NCBI RefSeq assembly: GCF_018873765.1
Contig: NC_057925.1
Span: 46,841,010 to 46,905,009 of the forward strand
Direction: 5' to 3'
Source: Telopea speciosissima
Lineage: Eukaryota; Streptophyta; Magnoliopsida; Proteales; Proteaceae
Length of the DNA stretch: 64,000 nucleotides
Positions within the stretch are counted from its first letter, which is position 1. Every line of letters starts with the position of its first letter. This document shows, piece by piece, positions 56,998 through 64,000 of the stretch. A program made the position numbers and the translations under genes. Under the pieces are notes generated by a model that searched no databases, had not been told where the DNA came from, and was given only the letters and a program-made list of their open reading frames with translations.

Positions 56998-58832
56998 TAA
57001 TTTTGTTTAACAAAAGAAAAAAAAATTATTATAGAAGTATTCTCATAAAAAACATAAATACTTATTTAATATAAATCGATAACATTTTTTTGAATCTTGA
57101 ATGCGGCCATGGGAATGTTGAAGATTTGGAAAGATGTTATGGTTCCCGTGCCTAGAAATAGGACAAAATGAATTTACCATTCAACCCCTATTAAAATAAA
57201 TGGATTCTATTCACGTAGTTCCCCTTGCATGTGCTCTCATTGGTCCCCTGTAATAGTGCAGGTGGTACACGACCTGACAACAATCTCTTGCCCTAATTTA
57301 ATATATAAACCAAAATTTAAGACTAAAATTGAACAACTAACTTTTTTTTTTTGGGTTAAAAGGGAGCTTGTATATTATAAGATGTTATGGTTTCCGTGGC
57401 TGTATAGAAGAAGCCTTCAACTTGCCATCTATTAACTTTTTTTTGGAAGATAGTAAATCGAACCATTAAGTAAACAGTTTCATTTTTTAAACCAAAATCA
57501 AATCATTTATTAATCGATTTAATGATTATTATATTACTAACTTAGTTTTGATTTCAATAAACAGTTTCAATTTTGTTTTGACACCCTTTTTTTAAATTCC
57601 AGATTTTGGGTTCCAAGGTAAGAGTTCTCAATCTTCTCTCTCACATGATAGGATGGAATTAATTTCCTCCCACCTGGTCATACTATACATTTTAGTTTTG
57701 GCTTTTTGCTATGTAGATTGATGGAGATTGTCTTGAAGGGGGGGAGGGTGTGAGATGGGTCCCACCGTTCATCATTTCAGGTATTTTCGATCTTCCCAAG
57801 TCACATGTGTATGTGGTGTTTTACTTGGTGTTCTCATCCCCTTCCACTGGCCCTGATATCCCATTCAGCAAAACACGTGGCAGACATGCATCCACTTGGA
57901 ATCCACTTCACAATGCCAGAGTAGTACAAAAGTCCTACTACAAAACTAGTTAGCTAGAAACAAAAAAACCTGCAAATCATCACGATTCACTAATTCGATC
58001 AGACGGTTCTGATTCGATAATCCAGTTGCCTCTCTACTGATGTGATCCAAGACCGGTTCAAGAAGTAGTCAAATACAAAAGATTTGTAAAGCCGGGATTG
58101 CACTGTATAATCTCTTTTTGCTTAGAAGAATAATCATGGCCGTAAGGGTGTTAAATGGTTCGATTCGAATTAAAGAGTCTCAATTTTGAAGCCATTATCG
58201 AATCATTAAGTAAACGGTTTGGTTCGATTTCGATAAACGATTTATGTTTGATTTTGGTACATTTATGTACATCTAAGAATATTAAACAGTCTTTTTTGTT
58301 AAATGGTTCGGTCCGATTTAATCGGGTCGTTTTGTTTTCAATAAATGGTTTTGGTTTAATTTGGAAAACCTTAATATTCATGGGGAGGTGATGATGTAGG
58401 TCAATGTAACGTGTGGTGATGAGGATCTAGGAGGGCTGATGCATGCACAAAACAATGTGGGGTGGTATGGTGGTTGGTATATTAAGGCGGAAGCGTAAAG
58501 AAGAATAGATTTTGGTTTTGAGATTAATAAATGAATGAGGGGTTAATAATGACAAGTGCATCTAATCGGAGGTTTACAATCACATCAATCATCATCATGA
58601 GTTGTAAATGCCGAAAAGTGAGGGACGATTTTGCACTTTGCACTTTCGTCATTAGAAAATATGGTATCCTTAACTTATGGAAAAAGTCAACAATTAATTT
58701 CCAAATCTTCTCTTCTAGTCGGTTCCTTCGGTCGTGTTGGGTCGGTCGGGCAGGTGAGTTAGGGAGCGGGGAGGGAAGTGGGACCACCGTTTTTTTCTTT
58801 TTTCTTTTTTTGATAATAAAAGAAAGGGGTGC
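56998..58832. other. Repeat-rich spacer, no gene seen
   Basis: Contains GGTTCGATTCG / CGAACCATTAAGTAAACGG tracts (57455-57600 and 58146-58380, also 56140-56240), which are related pieces of one AT-rich repeat family, and a CATTGGTCCCCTG..GTGCAGGTGGTACACGACC block near 57240 related to 27160-27590. Open frames here are short and unsupported. Confidence 0.4.
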
Positions 58833-58954
58833 TGTTCTCTGTGCCGCAGCGCGGGCGGCACCCATGCATATAGGGGTGGGCGCAATGACCATCCTGCCCC
58901 CTGAGTGTCAAGCCCATGTGTTTGGGCGTAGCCTACGCTACGGCACAGAAAACA
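58833..58954. mobile_element. MITE, family C copy 3 (122 bp)
   Basis: Ends TGTTCTCTGTGCCGCAG and, reversed, TGTTTTCTGTGCCGTAG; core GCGCAATGACCATCCTGCCC. It lies 21 bases from a family A copy. Confidence 0.75.
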
Positions 58955-58975
58955 TTCTCCCTAAAAGAAAAATGA

Positions 58976-59115
58976 GAGAACGTTCTGGGCTACGCTAGCA
59001 CTCCCATGAGTCTATCTCTTTTTCTCCCTATATGAAAAGACACCTCTGCCCCCTTGTTTTGAGAAGGAGAGAGATAGACACATGGGAGTGCTCTGTGCTC
59101 CCGGTAGAAAATTAC
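58976..59115. mobile_element. MITE, family A copy 4
   Basis: TGGGCTACGCTAGCACTCCCATG and, opposite, ACACATGGGAGTGCTCTGTG, inner arms TCTATCTCTTTTTCTCC / GGAGAGAGATAGA, core CACCTCTGCCCCCTTGTTTTG. Confidence 0.65.
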
Positions 59116-60077
59116 TTATATAAAAATAAGAAAATTTTTATGCACTTCTCATGAGATAACACATAATTACAAAAATACTCTTCAATTTTGGAAAATTTTG
59201 AATGCCCCCAAAAGTTCTTACAAGTTAATACATGCCACCATTCCATTAATTTAGGTTTAACAGTGTTAAAATCAAGGGGTAAACTAACAAAAGTGCCCTC
59301 GCAAAAACAAACCCCTGCAAAGAGTTCCCTTGCTGGGATGAGAACTGAGTTTTTGATGCTATAATTGAAGATAAAAAAGAGAATTTGGTTGACAAAGGTG
59401 TCGGTGTTATGTTTTCCTTGTCGAAGGAGATAGTTTAAAATGTTCTCTTTTTGAGTTTCCCTCCATCGAGGGATCTCTTTTTCCTCTCTTTGTTGAACTC
59501 CTTTCGTGTCCTTAATCTTTCCCTTCTTTTCAGCCTACTTCATCGAATGTGCTTTCTCCTCTCCCCACAGCTTTCACATTCTTCCTTCCCTCATTTCCTG
59601 CTAAACCGAGTTTCTGGATTCCTATTGTTAAACTTGTTGAAACCAAAAGCAAGATGATGGAAAAAATAAAAATTGTAATTAAATCAGAAAACCCATAAAT
59701 CCTATTTATAAATTGTTTCTCCACAACTTGGCTAGATGAACCAAATTGCCTTTCCCTTTCCTGAATTCAGAACTTTTATCTTTCATAGCTTTTCAGATTT
59801 CAATCCTGATCCAATGGCTTCTATGTCTGGCTTGAAACCTTCTGACTCCATTACTGATAGCATGCCCATGGCCATGCTGCAATCTCGATATCATATGAAG
59901 AGATTTTTGCAACGTATGTTCTGATATTTGATTTTCTCTTTGTTGTACCAATTTTTATTCATGGGAAGCTCTGGTTTTCATTTGCAGGAAAAGAAAAAGA
60001 GTAAAATACATGGTGAAACCGGCTAATCCCAGAGGGTAACAAGGTCACAGACATCTTCTACAATCTTAGTTTGCACC
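59116..60077. other. No supported gene
   Basis: AT-rich with pyrimidine-rich stretches (59450-59600). Short open frames at 59451-59657 and 59736-59924 have no recognisable content. Confidence 0.35.
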
Positions 60078-60689
60078 ATAGTTAACAAAAACAGGAACGG
60101 CAAAAAAACGAAATCTAACGGTACGGGTTTTAAATGGTCAAAAATTACAAACAAACAATCAAATAAAACGGTAATAAAAGCAGAGAATCGTAAAATATGG
60201 AAAACGGATGGTGTGGAGTTTTAAACGTTTATATTTAAAAAAAAAAAAACCCTACTCTCATAAAAATTGAGGAAATTTTATTTGACATACATGCTTTTAA
60301 TGTTTAAAACAACTATAACATCCAAAATTAACTTTAGAAATCATTTTTAGTAGATGCATCAATTTGTAGCTCAATTTCAAGGTTCATCCATTGACTTTGA
60401 GTAGAAGGTGATATCGTGAGAAATGTAGCCCTTTGAGTCATCTTTACGTCGATGAAAATATCAAGTCAATCAGAGTTTGGGATAGAGAGATATGGTCAGT
60501 TAAGTAAATCATTATTTAACAAGTCCAAGGACTAAAAAAAGCTTAAAAAAAGGAAATGTATTTTAAATGCGTTTAAAACGGGAATGCTTGTCGTTTGTCA
60601 TTTTTCTCTTATGCTTGGGAAACATACGAGAAAATGTGTTTAAAACAGTAAAAAAAAAGACGTTTTAAACGCATTTTTGCTAACAGAGG
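60078..60689. mobile_element. hAT-type non-autonomous element, family B copy 2 (612 bp)
   Basis: Starts ATAGTTAACAAAAACAGG and, reversed from the right, CCTCTGTTAGCAAAAATGCG. It is flanked by TTTGCACC and TTTGCATT (60070-60077 and 60690-60697), an 8-bp duplication now 6/8 identical. The interior shares GTTTTAAACG and TTTACCG-like motifs and several longer stretches (for example CTTTGAGTCATCTTTACGTCG) with copy 1 at 5268-5824, in opposite orientation. Confidence 0.75.
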
Positions 60690-60697
60690 TTTGCATT

Positions 60698-61710
60698 GCA
60701 CAAAAGAAGAGATTGTCAAATATGGTTGCCAAGTTAGCAAAGAAGAAGGCAAGGAGGGCTCAGCAATATCCTCATGAGCCTGGACCTTACTAACTTCATT
60801 ATGCTGTGTTGGAGGTGCTTCTGCTGGCTGCTGTTGTGTTGGTGGTGTTGCTGTTGTGTTACGGGTTTTGTTGTTGTGTTGGTGGTAGTGCTGCTAGTTG
60901 TTGTTATGTTAAGGGTGTTGTTGGCTATCTTTGTGTTAAGGGTGCTATTGTTGTTGTGTTGGTGGTGATGGTGCTACTACTCCCAAACTACTTGTTTTTT
61001 TTTCTTTTTGAGTTATGCTGTTATAGTTGAAACAAGGGAACATTGAAGTAATGTTGGTGTGGATTTGAGAAATGATGGTGTGTATTAGACAAGTGTTGGT
61101 GTGTATTTGAAACAATAGGTCTTGTATGGTTTGTTATGGAACAGTAAGAAGTTGATGATGTGTATTTGACTTAGATGTTTTGTTTATGGCTTTGAAGTTG
61201 TATTTGAAGAACTTAAAATGCTTTTCTGCAAAAGTGTCTTTACTTCATATAATGTCCTTTATGAAATGTGGATGTTAAAATATAGTGTCATTATAGCAAA
61301 TGTCCAATTTTTATTTGATTTGTGAATATTACCAACAAATTCATGTGCTTCATCCATTAGTACAACAAGTTTAATGTTCTTAATATATCACAGGTATCCA
61401 ATATCCTTGATTTGTAATTATTAAGCCCTTGATTCATGTCCTTGGTGTATAATACCGGGGTTCATAAGCTTAATATATCACAACAAGTATTTTTGCCCCT
61501 TAATTTATGTCCTTGGTATATAACACCAAGTTTTATCTCCTTAATATATCGCAACACTGTTTAAGATCCTTGGATTATCTTCTTGGTATATCTTTTAACT
61601 TAGTAATTTTCTTGTGATTCATATCTTTGGTACATTGGCTATACTTATGTATAACTATTCAGTGGATCTCACCATTCATTCACAAGTAGAATAAGTAAGA
61701 AATAAAACTA
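60698..61710. other. Low-complexity and AT-rich region, no supported gene
   Basis: TGTTG/GGTGGTG-rich sequence (60800-60970) gives long but artificial open frames of Cys, Val and Trp. A repeated TGGTGTG(T/G)AT motif follows at 61050-61170, and several variants of CTTGGT(A/G)TAT..CTTAATATATC occur at 61370-61580. Confidence 0.4.
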
Positions 61711-62910
61711 AGAGTAAATTACTCTTTAACCACAACCAAGGAACCATTGCATTAAGAAATTAAAGGTTCTTATATACCTAAAACCACAACAAAGATAATA
61801 AAACTAACAACAAACAAAAGTTCCACCAAGATTTCCATCTTTCCTATTGCAAATCTTTACAATAATGACAACAAACATAACAATAAACAAAACTAACATG
61901 ATCTTCCAAAAAATCTTCAATGTTTCATTGAACTTCTCCAGCTTTTTTACTTTTCTCTTTAGACTTTTAGAATCATCTAGAGTAACTTCTCCCACATTTC
62001 TTGGTGCATTCATGGTAAAACCATATTCCCTTGGTGCATCCATAGTCAAATCATATTCCCCTGGTGCATCAATGGGCACACACCATGATGCAGATCCATA
62101 TATGTCATCTGGACATAGATAGTAAAGCTTGTTTGGGTTCTGAGCTGACTCTGAGATCTTCACTACAGCTCTTATTTTACACTTGTATTTGATGTTTACA
62201 AACTTCAACTGCCTATTCCTGCTATCATTCACACTAGAGGTTGATAGCTAACCTACATAAATCAAGCAAATCAGATCAGGGTAACCTGATTCAACTTAAC
62301 TAATAGAAATCATACAATGTACAATGTAAAAGGAATTTTGCAAAAAAAAAGGGATAAAAAAACCTAGTTATATAACTAATTAGGAAATGCAAGCTTGAAA
62401 TATGAAATTCACAAAATGGGTTGAAGCTTGCTGGAATGCTAGAGAGTGCAGGTATGAGCAAAATAAATGTGCAAATTTGAAGTAGGGAGTGATATTCTCC
62501 CTGATGGTTGAAGTTTTTCTTGAATAAGTAGCAGTAGGTAGTAGAAGGGAGAGATATTCACTGGAGGTGAAGTTGAAGTCGCCGGCGTGATTAGTTCTTG
62601 GCCGGTGATGGATTGAGAGAAGTTTCAGTCGTCGGAGGTGAAGTTGTAGTCTCCTCTTGTTCTTCAACCCCTCTCCACTCTCCTCTACTCGTTTGAAATG
62701 ATGTGGATAATGAAAGAAAGATTTGGTCTTTATAGGTAAGGGTATTTTTTGTCACAACAGGGTTTTTGCTAACACCATTAACAGACTGGGGTTAAGTGCA
62801 ACAAAGTTTGAAAAGTAGGAGTGGTTTGAGTAATTGTTAGAAACGCAAGGGTGGTTCGCGTATTTGACTATTTGTCAAAAAGGTTAGGGGAGGTCTGAGT
62901 AATTTACTCT
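61711..62910. mobile_element. Small MULE-like element carrying a GRF-finger-like ORF
   Basis: Opposed termini AGAGTAAATTACTC at 61711-61724 and 62910-62897. The right end continues inward (reversed) through AGACCTCCCCTAACC and GTCAAATACGCGAACCACCC, a pattern typical of plant MULE-like elements and similar in design to the terminus at 1611. No target duplication could be read. The enclosed ORF is at 61804-62232. Confidence 0.5.
61804..62232 (-). CDS. GRF-zinc-finger-like protein with C-terminal membrane segment (partial)
   Basis: A minus-strand frame of about 142 codons with no good ATG; it may be a downstream exon, since AG acceptors lie just upstream (62245-62260). The first half (YKCKIRAVVKISES, NPNKLYYLCP, SASWCVPID) has the spacing of the GRF zinc finger (PF06839), though one of the first cysteines appears lost. 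A lysine-rich helix follows (LKRKVKKLEKFNETLK), then a hydrophobic segment (IMLVLFIVMFVVIIV) near the C terminus. This layout matches the family of small plant proteins annotated as At4g04775-like, many of which sit in MULE-type elements. A short duplication (DAPGEYDLTMDAPREYGFTM) occurs in the middle. Probably transposon cargo; function unknown. Confidence 0.5.
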   Translation of the reverse strand: MNDSRNRQLKFVNIKYKCKIRAVVKISESAQNPNKLYYLCPDDIYGSASWCVPIDAPGEYDLTMDAPREYGFTMNAPRNVGEVTLDDSKSLKRKVKKLEKFNETLKIFWKIMLVLFIVMFVVIIVKICNRKDGNLGGTFVCC

Positions 62911-64000
62911 AGAAAAAAACCATAAAGCTAGTTCACTTAGAATTTGAGTGGAGTAAAATAGTAAATCCGTATTCTAAAACATTAAGAAACCCTCAACTCT
63001 TTGACTCGCTTCTCTTGTTTAATGGTATAAACACAAAATGCATTGATATGTAATTCATTATTTTATCTGATTTTTCCCCATATTTTTTCTGAATTTTTTA
63101 CTAATTTATATATATTTATTGTATTAAAAATATTTAAAAAAACGTGACTTGCCTTTAAACAATTCAAATACACAATACATGGACTGAGTTTCTTATGGCA
63201 AGAACACTCATTTCATTGTGTACAACCCTGCAACGAATTTGCCAGATAAGTAATCAGAATCGCAAATAAAACTAAATCTACAATTTTATACTTGATTCAA
63301 ATACCTTAAGATTGTTAGAAACATAACAAGGGCAGAAGTATAAGACGTATCTGTCTTGTATGACAGATTGTATAGTCACCAAAATATCCCTACAGAAATC
63401 GGAAAAGAGATTGATAGCACTAATATCATCCTTTTGTATCAGTTGAATCAACAAACCTGTACTTTGAGTTGAGTCGTACTAACGTACTTTCCTTAAGGTA
63501 TTTTAATGCCCCGAATATGTGTCGATCGGTTGACCTTACGTTCGCACCTCCAAGATAAAACAACTCCAATCACAAATGACAGCACCTTAAGTGTGATTAC
63601 GATACGGAGTATCCGAAGGTAATACTCATTAGTTCATTGATACAGACACAATGATAGAGAAGACAACAAAATAAGAATGTTTTCTAAGCCATGTTAGAGA
63701 AATGGCAAGACCTCCTCTCTTTATATAAGAGAAGAAGAGATACTTCCAAGAGGTGTCTCCAAAAGATATGCCCCAAAACATGTGTATTTTCCCACAAGGC
63801 TTGTTTGTTAGCCATTCAAATAATACTTCCAATAGGCACACCCATTGAGTATTTAGGTGTCTATTAAGAAAGGACGCAATCCTCTAACATACATTTTATA
63901 AAATATAATAATATTTTGAATCCATAAATTTAAATTATTTAAAATTCCAACAAAGGTATATAACCTTATTCTTGAACCTCCCATCAATGAAATGTATCTC
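62911..64000. other. Right edge of the window, no gene seen
   Basis: AT-rich to about 63180, then less biased sequence. TGTTAGAAACATAACAAGG at 63314 could be the start of an LTR that continues beyond the window, but no partner or domain is visible here. Confidence 0.3.

Noticed and set aside
60774..61030. Cys/Val/Trp-rich open frames
   Set aside because: They are translations of a TGTTG/GGTGGTG low-complexity tract in two frames.
63314..64000. LTR start at TGTTAGAAAC
   Set aside because: Only the TG start is suggestive; no partner LTR, primer-binding site or domain is within the window.

Overview
The window is nuclear DNA of a flowering plant. The evidence is spliced genes with GT-AG introns of plant type, two proteins recognisable as plant families (fimbrin and an ankyrin-BTB protein), and Ty3/gypsy-Tat and Ty1/copia retrotransposons. 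The very large introns, stuffed with transposable elements, suggest a repeat-rich genome, probably a woody non-grass such as a magnoliid or early-diverging eudicot. I cannot name the species.

Three host-type coding loci stand out. (1) A truncated copy of the splicing factor SF3B1 HEAT-repeat region lies at 23410-23997 (+). (2) A complete five-exon gene at 27997-36160 (+) encodes an ankyrin plus double-BTB protein of 578 residues, like Arabidopsis At2g04740; its first intron is 5.7 kb. (3) A complete fourteen-exon fimbrin gene at 55314-39784 (-) encodes 686 residues with four calponin-homology domains. All splice phases agree in both multi-exon genes. The fimbrin gene has two giant introns: one of 4.9 kb carrying a whole degenerate copia element, and one of 5.8 kb.

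Much of the rest is transposon strata. 1-1611 is the right part of a MULE-like element running off the window. 1618-3281 is a second long-inverted-repeat element holding two later 8-bp-TSD (hAT-type) insertions. 5052-7025 is a solo LTR with a 5-bp TSD and its own hAT-type insertion. 10200-22845 is an inverted-repeat element split by a full 11.5-kb Tat-lineage gypsy element at 10888-22376 (TSD TGACC). That element has gag and pol on the minus strand, a 33-bp minisatellite, and, on the opposite strand, a three-exon additional ORF with a gypsy-associated domain and a coiled coil. 48481-52276 is a copia element (TSD TACCT). 61711-62910 is a small MULE-like element carrying a GRF-zinc-finger-like ORF.

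Several short inverted-repeat families recur through the window: a family of about 116-122 bp ending in TGTTCTCTGTGC, a family of about 130-170 bp with CACTCCCATG arms, and a GTTAGCAAAAACG family of about 550-610 bp. The most unusual item is the antisense spliced gene inside the gypsy element, together with its adjacent tandem arrays. No tRNA, rRNA or CRISPR features were seen.
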